Positions 42,887-50,905 of a stretch of 64,000 bases of DNA are shown in pieces. The notes beneath the pieces were generated by a model that saw only the letters and a list, made by a program, of their open reading frames with translations, was not told the DNA's origin and made no database searches. Location of the stretch: assembly GCF_013074385.2 (NCBI RefSeq), contig NZ_JABEYA020000017.1:1-64000 (forward strand), read 5' to 3'. A program made the position numbers and the translations under genes. This DNA comes from Vibrio ostreicida (GTDB taxonomy: Bacteria; Pseudomonadota; Gammaproteobacteria; Enterobacterales; Vibrionaceae). The stretch's first letter is position 1; every line of letters starts with the position of its first letter.

Positions 42887-43347
42887 AGTTTTGCCTCGCA
42901 TTTGATAAATCTACATAAAGTTTAGCCAATCCCTTATTTTTTACTACTTTTCTTCGCTGAATATCTACTCGTTTAGCGGCACTCTGCATTTCGTCTAACT
43001 CCACCCGATGTACGTAAACCGAGGCTCCATCGACTTAATTGGGAATCCTTTGATCATACTTAACTATCGGTACGTTTTATGCTTAATTAAAATAGTCTTA
43101 TAATACAATGATATATCAAGATTATGTGCGAATCATTAAACAAGCCTCCTCTTAAAATAATGCAATGGCCGTCTCATAACTAAGACTGTTAAAAAATAAT
43201 TTGACAGCATTTCGATCCTAGACCACATTTATTGATAGAAATAACAACGATAGTTGGCGCTATTTTCCGGTTAGGTTTGATGCAAAATGTAAGGTAAGTA
43301 AATCCCTTGAGAGACAGGGGCAAGGCAGGCTGAAACGCAGTGAAGGC

Positions 43348-43473
43348 TTAAAACTGCTGTTCAGTCATCGATGTAGGGGTGATGCCGTCAAACAAGAAGT
43401 GAAGCCATGCTTTGGCCTGTTGGATCGAGAGATGTCGGCGGCTGAAATGGGGTGAAAAAGCGGCATTCATCAT
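43348..43473 (-). CDS. Possible small protein, 41 aa
   Basis: Begins MMNAAFSPHFSRRHLSI and ends TSMTEQQF. Its ATG overlaps the stop of the preceding small ORF by 4 bases. The middle (QQAKAWLHFLFDG) could form an amphipathic helix and faintly resembles the C-terminus of TetR-type regulators, but that is too little to assign a family. Confidence 0.25.
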   Translation of the reverse strand: MMNAAFSPHFSRRHLSIQQAKAWLHFLFDGITPTSMTEQQF

Positions 43474-43589
43474 TTACCTGAAGTTTGTGTTTCAAACCAG
43501 CCGGAAAATCCAAGGGAATGGGTTGGGGAAGGGATTGAGTGTTTTTTAAAGCTTTGGTTGTTTGAGCAGGTGATGTTTTTAACGAACAT
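43470..43589 (-). CDS. Possible small protein, 39 aa
   Basis: Begins MFVKNITCSNNQSF and ends WFETQTSGK. It has an AGGAGG site 4 bases before ATG, slightly too close for the best efficiency. Family unknown. Confidence 0.25.
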   Translation of the reverse strand: MFVKNITCSNNQSFKKHSIPSPTHSLGFSGWFETQTSGK

Positions 43590-43689
43590 TTTGCCTCCTC
43601 AAGGTGAACAGTAAGCGTGCGTCGTTCGGTAAATGGATTGGAACAATAACAATGTAAAGTTGGTGAACTTGTATTCGTACAATAAGATG

Positions 43690-43720
43690 AAATGGCCGCT
43701 TTGCGGCCATTTTTATTTTA
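43690..43720 (+). terminator. Orphan strong terminator
   Basis: AAATGGCCGC and GCGGCCATTT form a perfect 10-bp stem with a TTT loop, followed by TTATTTTA. No plus-strand gene lies upstream for 3 kb, so it implies an unannotated plus-strand transcript such as a small RNA. Confidence 0.75.
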
Positions 43721-43909
43721 GCTATTCGTCGGTTAAGTAGCGCTTTTGCTCGGTTTGATACGCTGTTGCGACTAGAGTTAGCGCTATGGAAACTGCACGA
43801 TGAGCCATGAGATATGGGTTTTGCTTCACCGACGATTGGCTTTACCTACTTTTTTTGCGATCGTCCTGTGTTTTCTTCCCTGAGTTGATTGAAGCTTGAT
43901 GGACAACTT

Positions 43910-43940
43910 TTGGCATTACTGCCGTTTAAGAGCCTATAAT
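43910..43940 (+). promoter_or_regulatory. Possible sigma-70 promoter of the H-NOX operon
   Basis: A perfect TATAAT lies at 43935-43940, with TTGGCA at 43910-43915. The 19-bp spacing is longer than ideal. It lies about 80 bp before the H-NOX ATG. Confidence 0.4.
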
Positions 43941-44018
43941 TAAACGTAACACGCTAGCTCGGCATGATATCGGGCGTACAGTTGTGGGATAGCCACTGAT
44001 TAAATTGAGGAGTGCAAG

Positions 44019-44567
44019 ATGCAAGGAGCTGTTTTTACTGCCTTTTCTGATATGATAATTGAGAAGATGGGAATGGACACACTCGATGAATTGATTGATA
44101 AAACGGAACCAGAATCGGGGGGGATTTACACCGCAGGTGGGAATTATGCCGATAGTGAATTACTGAATATGGTGGTCGCTTTATCAGAGAAATCGAACAT
44201 TCCTGCCGAAGATTTAGTCAGAGCGTTTGGCCAATATCTATTTAAGCAATTGTATGACAGTTGTCCCACAGATGTTTCTCAAATTTCCGACTTAAAAACC
44301 TTTCTTTTAGCCATTGATGGTGTGATTCACAAAGAAGTGAAACGTGTGTATCCACAAGCTTACTTGCCAAGTTTCTCTTATCAGGAATTGGGCGATGGCA
44401 GCCTAGAAATTTTCTATAACTCCGACAGAGAGCTGTGTGAGTTAGCGGAAGGTTTGATTGTTGGCGCGTCAGAATATTTTTCCCAGCCGATTACCTTATC
44501 GCACCCTGACTGCCTTCATCGTGGAGATCAACATTGTAAGATCGTGGTTGAATTCAAGGAGAGTTAA
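44019..44567 (+). CDS. hnoX: H-NOX heme nitric-oxide sensor
   Basis: A 182-residue soluble heme protein of the HNOB family. The proximal heme ligand is His104 in GVIHKEVKRVYP, Pro117 lies in YLPSF, and the heme-propionate motif Y-x-S-x-R is present as YNSDR (133-137). Length and spacing agree with bacterial stand-alone H-NOX proteins, which bind NO on ferrous heme and then control a partner kinase. Its stop shares one base with the start of the kinase gene. GAGGAG precedes the ATG. There is no obvious distal-pocket Tyr for O2 binding, but this needs a structural alignment. Confidence 0.95.
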   Translation: MQGAVFTAFSDMIIEKMGMDTLDELIDKTEPESGGIYTAGGNYADSELLNMVVALSEKSNIPAEDLVRAFGQYLFKQLYDSCPTDVSQISDLKTFLLAIDGVIHKEVKRVYPQAYLPSFSYQELGDGSLEIFYNSDRELCELAEGLIVGASEYFSQPITLSHPDCLHRGDQHCKIVVEFKES

Positions 44568-45514
44568 TGAGCGAAGGCGGAAATTTCAAGCGCGCTTACG
44601 CTCGTGAACGCGCCGCTCGACTTGAGGCAGAAAAACTACTCGCGGACAAGACGAGAGATCTTTACGACAATGTCGTCGTGTTAGAAAAAACCTTGGAAGA
44701 TCTCAAAGTGAGTCAAAAACAACTGATTCAGTCGGCTAAAATGGCCTCAATTGGTCAGCTGGCCGCGGGGGTCGCTCATGAGATAAATAATCCAGTCGGG
44801 TTTTCGATGAGTAATATCCAAACGCTTAACCGTTACCTGAACGATATTTTTGCTCTCGATGAATTTGTCATGAGAGAGGCAGAACTTCCGGAAAGTGTCA
44901 GTGCCCTGTATCGAGAGAAACGTAATCAATTCCATATTGATGACTTGAAAGAGGATACACAGGAGTTAGTGACAGAAACTTTAGGAGGTCTTGAGAGAGT
45001 CAGGAATATTGTTTCAAGTTTGAAACAGGTGACCCACGCAGGCGGGGGAGCAAAAGCGCTGTGTAATGTGAATGGTTGCATTGAGGACGCGTTGAAGGTA
45101 GTTGCTAATGAAATCAAATACAAAATGGACATTATTTCGTCACTTCATCCTCAGCTTGATGAAATCTATGCGGAAGGGCAAAACATCCAACAGATATTGA
45201 TCAATCTATTTATTAACGCCTCCCACGCTTGCGAAGACAGCGGAATACTGACTGTCTCAACTCAGCCGCAGACACATAAAGGGATCGCGGGTATCTTAAT
45301 CAAAGTTAAAGATAACGGTAAAGGGATGACTGATGAAGTAAAAGAAAGAATCTTTGACCCCTTTTTTACCACTAAAGACGTTGGCGAAGGGACAGGGTTG
45401 GGCTTGTCTGTAAGTCACAATCTTATCGAGAAGCACGGCGGGCAAATTAGTGTCAAAAGTAAGGTGGGTGTTGGGACTTGTTTTGCGATATATTTGCCAA
45501 TAGGTCAGCCCTAA
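44567..45514 (+). CDS. hnoK: H-NOX-associated histidine kinase (HnoK-like)
   Basis: A 315-residue soluble kinase with no sensor domain of its own. A short coiled coil (10-50) leads to the H-box AAGVAHEINNP with His71, then the ATPase motifs NLFINASHAC, DNGKGMT, FDPFFTT and GTGLGLS. The lack of a sensor and the overlap with the H-NOX gene fit HnoK, whose autophosphorylation is inhibited by NO-bound H-NOX in Shewanella and Vibrio. Likely targets are the EAL and HD-GYP response regulators encoded 6-8 kb upstream. Confidence 0.93.
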   Translation: MSEGGNFKRAYARERAARLEAEKLLADKTRDLYDNVVVLEKTLEDLKVSQKQLIQSAKMASIGQLAAGVAHEINNPVGFSMSNIQTLNRYLNDIFALDEFVMREAELPESVSALYREKRNQFHIDDLKEDTQELVTETLGGLERVRNIVSSLKQVTHAGGGAKALCNVNGCIEDALKVVANEIKYKMDIISSLHPQLDEIYAEGQNIQQILINLFINASHACEDSGILTVSTQPQTHKGIAGILIKVKDNGKGMTDEVKERIFDPFFTTKDVGEGTGLGLSVSHNLIEKHGGQISVKSKVGVGTCFAIYLPIGQP

Positions 45515-45592
45515 ATCTAAGGTCTTCACTAAGTAGACGTGAGTGTCTTTTTGCTGTTTGTGGTGTGGTTACGTTTAATGAACAACAGGCGT

Positions 45593-45622
45593 AAAAAAGC
45601 CCGAATCATCTCGGGCTTTTTT
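45593..45622. terminator. Bidirectional terminator between hnoK and the tRNA genes
   Basis: AAAAAAGCCCGA and TCGGGCTTTTTT form a stem around ATCATC with A and T tracts on both sides. It can end both the plus-strand kinase transcript and the minus-strand tRNA transcript. Confidence 0.9.
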
Positions 45623-45629
45623 ACAAATT

Positions 45630-45706
45630 TGGTGGGTCCGGGCGAACTCGAATCGCCGACCCCCGCCATGTCAAGGCGGTACTCTAACCAACTGAGCTAC
45701 GGACCC
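45630..45706 (-). tRNA. tRNA-Val(GAC), copy 2 of the transcript
   Basis: A 77-base cloverleaf on the minus strand: acceptor GGGTCCG/CGGACCC, anticodon stem CCGCC/GGCGG with loop TTGACAT (anticodon GAC, codon GUC), T arm GGCGA-TTCGAGT-TCGCC, and an encoded CCA. It is identical to the upstream copy. Confidence 0.95.
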
Positions 45707-45726
45707 AAATTTTTGTTTTTAAGGAG

Positions 45727-45803
45727 TGGTGGGTCCGGGCGAACTCGAATCGCCGACCCCCGCCATGTCAAGGCGGTACTCTAACCAACTGAGCTACGGA
45801 CCC
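45727..45803 (-). tRNA. tRNA-Val(GAC), copy 1 of the transcript
   Basis: Same 77-base sequence and structure as the other copy, separated by 20 bases. It is nearest the promoter at 45824-45852. The loop TTGACAT and CCA end match valV/valW-type tRNAs. Confidence 0.95.
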
Positions 45804-46140
45804 ATTCCTTAAGAACGGGATGGATATTACCGAGACTTTGGTAACGGTGCAAGTGTAAATTATTGGTTTTTTAACTGTTTGCTTCACAACTAATCGAATC
45901 GTTGGTTTTTTATACCAGTATGGCTGGTTTCTGATCGATGCCAAGTTGATAAGGTCTTTGTCATTTTCACGTGAGTCAGATATCTGTTACCCCTTTCATG
46001 CGCCCTCTGTAATGTATAGGTTTCATCAAGACCATTCTTATTGAACTAGCGCGCATCGTGGAGCGAGTGGGTTGTTGTTTTTGGCGATGCACTCTAAAAC
46101 CTTTTACTTACCGATAAGGAGAGATAGAAAGGAAGAAAAA
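45804..46140. other. 337-bp gap between the tRNAs and the DNA ligase gene
   Basis: It holds the tRNA promoter at its left end. On the right lies the ligase leader with an AAGGA ribosome-binding site at 46129-46133. Nothing else is recognisable. Confidence 0.6.
45824..45852 (-). promoter_or_regulatory. Sigma-70 promoter of the tRNA-Val operon
   Basis: On the minus strand TTGCAC and TAATAT are spaced by exactly 17 bp, followed by the CCATCCC discriminator region before the first tRNA. A GC-rich discriminator is typical of stringently controlled stable-RNA promoters. Confidence 0.85.
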
Positions 46141-46983
46141 ATGCGTTTTCATCTGACGGTTATTGCTATTGGTGTAATGATCTCACTGAATGGTCAGGCT
46201 GAGCAAAATCCTGAACAATTTGTGCCATTGGTTCAGGCGAAGATTTATCAGCCGGGGATGAACATTGCTGACTATTGGCAAAGTGAAAAACTCGATGGGA
46301 TTAGAGCGTTTTGGGATGGCCACGAACTCAGGACGCGTACTGGAAAAAAAATAGCCGCTCCTCCTTGGTTTACGAGACCTTTGCCCCAGTTACCGCTTGA
46401 TGGCGAACTATGGGCAGGACGTGGCAATTTCCATCTCGTCCAACGGACGGTGTTGGATATAACGCCGTCTCAATCCGCTTGGCAGGGTATTTATTTCATG
46501 TTGTTTGACATGCCAGACGGGATCAATCGCTACCCTCAACGTTATAGTAACCTTGTTAATTTGGTGAAACGTCTTGGTGTCAATCATATCCAATACGTTG
46601 AACAGACTCCGATTGAATCACGACCTGCCTTGTTAAAGACGCTTGACAGTCTTGCTAGCAAGGGTGGAGAAGGCTTGATGTTGAGGCGAATTGATCGACT
46701 TTATCAGACAGGCAGAAGTGGTGCTTTACTCAAATTGAAGCAGCATCAGGATGCGGAAGGATTGGTGGTCGGTTACAAAATGGGAAAAGGGAAATACGGT
46801 GGAAAAATGGGTTCCCTGCTGGTAAGACTAGAATCAGGAAAGCAATTTTACATTGGTAGTGGTTTTACTGATCAACAAAGAGATAGCCCGCCTAAAGTGG
46901 GTACAATGGTGACATTTCGCTATAACGGCTACACCCAAAATGGGATTCCCAAGTTCGCACGTTTTATGCGAGAAATACCTTAG
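46141..46983 (+). CDS. ATP-dependent DNA ligase, periplasmic type
   Basis: A 280-residue minimal ATP-dependent ligase. The nucleotidyltransferase motif I is EKLDGIRAFWDG with the AMP-accepting Lys near residue 59; motif III is in LDGELW, motif IV in GEGLMLRR, and motif V in LKLKQHQDAEGLVVGY. An OB-fold follows, ending in TFRYNGYTQNGIPKFARF. An N-terminal signal peptide (ending NGQAEQ) predicts a periplasmic enzyme, as in Vibrio and Haemophilus, where a role with incoming DNA is suspected. The start at 46141 gives a good ribosome-binding site. The 3' end overlaps the convergent DUF3080 gene by 4 bases. Confidence 0.9.
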   Translation: MRFHLTVIAIGVMISLNGQAEQNPEQFVPLVQAKIYQPGMNIADYWQSEKLDGIRAFWDGHELRTRTGKKIAAPPWFTRPLPQLPLDGELWAGRGNFHLVQRTVLDITPSQSAWQGIYFMLFDMPDGINRYPQRYSNLVNLVKRLGVNHIQYVEQTPIESRPALLKTLDSLASKGGEGLMLRRIDRLYQTGRSGALLKLKQHQDAEGLVVGYKMGKGKYGGKMGSLLVRLESGKQFYIGSGFTDQQRDSPPKVGTMVTFRYNGYTQNGIPKFARFMREIP

Positions 46984-47975
46984 CTCGGTGAAACGCCACA
47001 ACGTTTAAAAAGTCGTTGCCAGTATTGGACGTGGGCGAGGGTTTCACTTCTAAAGGCCTGATGAAGTGGTTTGATAGGGTATTGGTAATTAGGGTGCGTT
47101 GAATCTGTGAACGCGAGATAGGGCTCCAGATCCAAAAACATGCTGTCGACTTGGGCAAGGTAGGGTTGAATCCGGCCTATATAGTATTCATTAAAAACAT
47201 TGCGCAGGTAGCGAAACTTGGTGGTATCTCGCCCTTGGCCACAAATAATGGCCGTATCATGATTCTCAAGTTGTTGAGTGATGACATTGAGCCAGTTGGT
47301 TGCGTTGAGCATTGAGTAACTCAATTTACCAAGCATTGGGTTTTTGTGGAGTGTTTCTTGATATCTGTTCAGCTGGCGATGCTCAAGTGACTCAATGGAT
47401 CCCAGACTGGCTTTGAACCCAGCATCAATTTCTTGAATGGCTAAGAATATGGCCGAGCGGGAAGGGCCCTCAGATGTTGTGATCCATTCAAAGCCTTCGA
47501 GTTGTTGACGCATGGCATCGCTGGTAAACACCATATTTGAAAAGTGAGAGGGTAAGTGCAAGAATTTTTGCTCCTCTATGGCTGTTAATTCAGTTTTAAG
47601 CGATTGAGACAGTTCAGGGTTAAGGAGACACTTTTCCAAACCCAAGCTTAACTCTATCTGGTAATCAAAATTGCGAAAAGCATCCTGTACTTTCCCCAGA
47701 ATTGAGTTTTTTTCTGCAACCAAATGAAAAAGATGACATTTTCTGAGCTCGTAGCTCTCCAGCAAGCCAATGCTGACGGTGGGAATAGTAATGAAAAGAT
47801 CGCGCTTCGATGGCAGCAGAATCCCGATCATGTCGGGTGGGCTGAGCGCAGATGTATCTTGAACATTGGCCACGCGTGAAAGATAGGTGTCAAAGTTGGA
47901 TTCAATTTCACTTTGGCGCCATTCGCAACCAGTAAGGATCAGGATCAAAACAAAAAATAGGGGGCGACGTACCAT
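46980..47975 (-). CDS. DUF3080 family lipoprotein
   Basis: A 331-residue protein with a lipoprotein signal (LILTG-Cys17), then a largely helical domain (LLPSKRDLFI, RKCHLFHLVAEKNS, FEWITTSEGPSRSA, QRLFKRCG). This matches the DUF3080 family of Vibrionaceae and relatives. Function unknown. It has a GGAGG ribosome-binding site. Confidence 0.8.
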   Translation of the reverse strand: MVRRPLFFVLILILTGCEWRQSEIESNFDTYLSRVANVQDTSALSPPDMIGILLPSKRDLFITIPTVSIGLLESYELRKCHLFHLVAEKNSILGKVQDAFRNFDYQIELSLGLEKCLLNPELSQSLKTELTAIEEQKFLHLPSHFSNMVFTSDAMRQQLEGFEWITTSEGPSRSAIFLAIQEIDAGFKASLGSIESLEHRQLNRYQETLHKNPMLGKLSYSMLNATNWLNVITQQLENHDTAIICGQGRDTTKFRYLRNVFNEYYIGRIQPYLAQVDSMFLDLEPYLAFTDSTHPNYQYPIKPLHQAFRSETLAHVQYWQRLFKRCGVSPS

Positions 47976-48068
47976 GACACCATGCCTCCTTGCTAAATGC
48001 GTGGCGATACACTTGATTAGTTTACGTTCTATTGGCCAAAAGAGGTCAGTACGTTATTTGTCGTACCA

Positions 48069-49439
48069 TTATTTTTCGGCAAATAGCAACAGTGTTTCTT
48101 TCGGCTGCTTGTATATCCAGACCAATCTGGAGCCAAGCATCAACGCGGCGGAGGAGAGGCCAACGATATAGCCAATCCAGAAGCCTTTTGCCCCCATGGG
48201 TTCTACCAGCCAATCAGTCATAGCCAGAATATAACCGGTAGGGAAACCCAATAGCCAGTAGGCGACTAAAGTGCGGTTAAAAATGGCCTTCATATCTTTA
48301 TAACCGCGCAATGCGCCCGCCGCCACGACTTGAATGGCATCCGTGACCTGATAAATAGCGGCAAACACGAGTAACTGCATGGCTAATTCTACGACGGCTC
48401 TATTTTGAGTGTAGAGCAGTGCTATGTGTTCTCTTAACATAAAGGTCGAGAAAGCCGTGATGAGCGATAAGATGACAGCGAACAATAAGGCGACCTTTGA
48501 GGCAATTTCTGCTTTCTGGGTATTTTTTTCTCCAAGACGCTGCCCAACCCGGATGCTAGTCGCGACACTGATACTCATTGGTAGCATAAATATCATGGAC
48601 GAAAAATTCATGGCGACCTGATGGGCTGCAACAACCAATGGCCCAAAAGGCGCAACTAACAGCGCGACCACGGCAAACAAGGTCACTTCAAAGAACATCG
48701 CAGCAGCGGCAGGAAATCCAAGTCCGAATAATCGGATCAGTGGCGCCACTTTAGGTTTATGAAATCGTTCAAACAAGTTGATGTGACTTAGGCGCTTTGA
48801 TGTCGTGACGTAGGCTAGAAGCATTAAGAACATAAGCCAGTATACGATTGCCGTTGCAACGCCGCATCCGACTCCGCCTAAGGCGGGCGCTCCAAATTTG
48901 CCAAAAACAAAAATCCAGTTAAGGGGAATATTTAACAGTAGACCAATGAACCCAATGATCATGGCAGGTTTGGTCAATGATAAACCATCGGTTAAGCTTC
49001 TTAATACTTGAAACAGTAAGAAAGCGGGCACAGCGAACATGACAGCGTTCATGTATCCCATGGTTTTTTGAGCCATCAGTGGCTCCACTTCCATTAAACC
49101 AAGAATCGTTTTTGTTTGAAGCAAAACAACAATGGTAGGCACTGTAATAATCAGTGCCAAAGCGGCGCCTTGATGGATTTCAAAAGGAATTTTAACTTGT
49201 CGGCCCGATCCATTGAGCTGCGCAACAATAGGCACCAAGGCCATCAGTAGCCCGATGCCAAATAAGATCGCTGGCAGCCAGATACTGGCGGCAATGGAAA
49301 CAGAAGCCATGTCGGTCGCACTGACATCTCCGGCCATTATAGTATCGACGACGCCCATACCTGTCTGTGCGATGGAAGCAATAAAGACAGGGGTTGCGAG
49401 TGAGATTAATTTTTTTGATTCGCTTTTGTATTGGTACAC
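48069..49439 (-). CDS. norM: MATE multidrug efflux pump NorM
   Basis: A 456-residue protein with twelve membrane segments, very close to V. cholerae NorM: LATPVFIASIAQTGMG, VDTIMAG with a conserved Asp32 in TM1, LPLNWIFVFGKFGAPALGGVGCG, FFEVTLF with the conserved Glu in TM7, and TDAIQVVAAGALRGYKD with the conserved Asp in TM10. It is a Na+ (and H+) coupled exporter of cationic drugs and dyes. It starts with GTG. Riboflavin synthase lies upstream on the same strand, whereas in many relatives the two genes are divergent. Confidence 0.93.
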   Translation of the reverse strand: MYQYKSESKKLISLATPVFIASIAQTGMGVVDTIMAGDVSATDMASVSIAASIWLPAILFGIGLLMALVPIVAQLNGSGRQVKIPFEIHQGAALALIITVPTIVVLLQTKTILGLMEVEPLMAQKTMGYMNAVMFAVPAFLLFQVLRSLTDGLSLTKPAMIIGFIGLLLNIPLNWIFVFGKFGAPALGGVGCGVATAIVYWLMFLMLLAYVTTSKRLSHINLFERFHKPKVAPLIRLFGLGFPAAAAMFFEVTLFAVVALLVAPFGPLVVAAHQVAMNFSSMIFMLPMSISVATSIRVGQRLGEKNTQKAEIASKVALLFAVILSLITAFSTFMLREHIALLYTQNRAVVELAMQLLVFAAIYQVTDAIQVVAAGALRGYKDMKAIFNRTLVAYWLLGFPTGYILAMTDWLVEPMGAKGFWIGYIVGLSSAALMLGSRLVWIYKQPKETLLLFAEK

Positions 49440-49760
49440 GTCGTTACTCTACTGTCTATATTTGCTTTGGAAGGGGCTGACTAACTATTTGCGTGGATAT
49501 CGTCGGCTCTGGCAAGATTGTGCTAGATGATAAATAAATATCACACTAACTGCCATGAAAAACGAAAGGCACGTTGAATCTTTACAGAAATCAGGCAATC
49601 AATGGAGCAACGCATTGAGAAGAAAGAATTTTTTCAAGCGTTTTAGTGTTAGACTTACGCCCTGAATAAAAATCTGCAATTCAATCCTCTCAAGCTGTTG
49701 AATCTCTGCAACTTTGGCAAAGACCGCATCGAGGGTGCTACCCAGCGGGTACCAAAAATA
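49440..49760. other. 321-bp gap between ribE and norM
   Basis: No gene found. On the minus strand the ribE frame continues open for about 55 codons beyond its stop without a start codon, a possible 3' decay product or chance. No riboswitch pattern was seen. Confidence 0.45.
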
Positions 49761-50483
49761 TTACTTATTGTTCGGCTCGGAGAGTGCTTGTTGCGCGGCT
49801 TGACCTATGGAGTCAATATCGGCATGATTTTTTGCTAAAAACTGCTCAAATAATGGCATTAAGGCCCCCATTTTTTCGTCAATGGCATCGCGCACGGTGT
49901 CAACAATGACTTGAGTACCACGCTCTATTTCAACATTGATATTCGAACCGGTTTGTTTATGTTCAAACGTCGTCATTCTGCGTGTTTCTGGAATCAGCCA
50001 GACATCAAACCAACCTTCGTTTTTGTCAACGTCCGATACCGTCAAACTTGCACCATTTAAAGCAATGTATCCCTTCGGAAAGATGTATTTTGCCCACTCG
50101 CGCGGTGCTGAGACACGCACACGGTAGTTATCATCGATTTGTTGCACGTCTAACACTGATGTTTTGAAATCAACGTGTCCTGACAGTGGGTGCCCACCGA
50201 TTTCTGCCCCGTCTTTTGCCGCGCGTTCCACGTTAACTCTTTGGTTCTGTTTGTATTCACTCAGAGTGGTGATCTCCAGGCTTTTGAGCATGACATCAAA
50301 CTTCACTTGTGTTGGAGTTAAAATCTCAGTCACTGTCAGGCAAACACCATCAACGGCAACACTCGCTCCAATTTCTAAGCCCTCGCAGAAACCAGATTCG
50401 AACTGAAGGTTAAAAGTTCTAATGCCCTTGTGATCACTTATTGATGAGATAAGTGAGACAGACTGAATAATACCCGTGAACAT
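49761..50483 (-). CDS. ribE: Riboflavin synthase, alpha subunit
   Basis: A 240-residue enzyme with the invariant N-terminus MFTGIIQ and two tandem lumazine-binding barrels (about 1-95 and 96-190). Each has a conserved core, for example GASVAVDGVCLTVTE in the first and YIALNGASLTVSD in the second. It converts two 6,7-dimethyl-8-ribityllumazine into riboflavin and a pyrimidine by-product. The C-terminal trimerisation helix is longer than in E. coli, ending SEPNNK. No FMN riboswitch is visible upstream. Confidence 0.93.
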   Translation of the reverse strand: MFTGIIQSVSLISSISDHKGIRTFNLQFESGFCEGLEIGASVAVDGVCLTVTEILTPTQVKFDVMLKSLEITTLSEYKQNQRVNVERAAKDGAEIGGHPLSGHVDFKTSVLDVQQIDDNYRVRVSAPREWAKYIFPKGYIALNGASLTVSDVDKNEGWFDVWLIPETRRMTTFEHKQTGSNINVEIERGTQVIVDTVRDAIDEKMGALMPLFEQFLAKNHADIDSIGQAAQQALSEPNNK

Positions 50484-50686
50484 GGTTGCTTCTCCTAATG
50501 TACCAATGTGATAGCGTGATGTTGAGTATTCTGAACCAGTTGAAATGTAATTGATAGAGTGAGCTTTCTATTATTCAATAAACAGGTTGGCATCAGTGCA
50601 GCACGATATACGGAATCTGATCGTTGAGACGGTTAGACCAAAGGGCAGAAAATCAATGGATTGTCGTTGTTGAGTATGCTCTTAAG

Positions 50687-50890
50687 TTAGAACAATTGTT
50701 CATCATCAGCGTCAATATACAATTGAATCTCGTCATGCTGTTCATTGACGATCATGTTAAGGTGAATGGCGTTGCAGCATGCCGAACAATCGTTGTAGAA
50801 GCTCTGGCTGCCATTTGAGGCATCAAGCGTAAACGAATTAAATACGCCACAGTATGGGCACATGATTTTCTTTTCGATAAAGGTCTGCAT
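50687..50890 (-). CDS. CPXCG motif-containing small cysteine-rich protein
   Basis: A 67-residue protein with MCPYCG and DCSACCNAI Cys pairs that should bind one zinc, the phrase TLDASNGSQSFYNDC, and an acidic tail ending DADDEQLF. All are hallmarks of the CPXCG family of gammaproteobacteria. Function unknown. It lies 15 bases downstream of the kinase-like gene and is probably in the same transcript. Confidence 0.88.
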   Translation of the reverse strand: MQTFIEKKIMCPYCGVFNSFTLDASNGSQSFYNDCSACCNAIHLNMIVNEQHDEIQLYIDADDEQLF

Positions 50891-50905
50891 GATTTAGCCC
50901 CACAC

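Larger units (their letters stand above)
43222..43720. other. Unidentified block: decayed element, small ORF pair or RNA gene
   Basis: On the plus strand a frame open from 43222 to 43614 is broken only by one TGA (43453-43455) and has no start codon near its 5' end. On the minus strand a 39-codon ORF (43589 to 43470), with AGGAGG four bases before its ATG, overlaps by ATGA a 41-codon ORF (43473 to 43348). A third minus frame is open for about 110 codons (about 43719 to 43388) without an ATG. A strong plus-strand terminator closes the block. I do not recognise any of the products. It could be a decayed mobile repeat, a small-protein operon or a noncoding RNA. Confidence 0.35.
42887..44018. other. 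1.1-kb gap between the kinase pair and the H-NOX operon
   Basis: No standard gene. The first 330 bases are AT-rich and featureless apart from the promoter region of the PhnD-like gene. About 43222-43720 is a more GC-rich block with several overlapping open frames and a terminator, described separately. The last 300 bases include a TATAAT element before the H-NOX gene. Confidence 0.6.

Noticed and set aside
45539..45784. Open frame across the tRNA region
   Set aside because: It is simply a translation through two tRNA genes and a terminator.
50484..50686. FMN riboswitch upstream of ribE
   Set aside because: None of the conserved RFN-element blocks can be found by eye in this leader.
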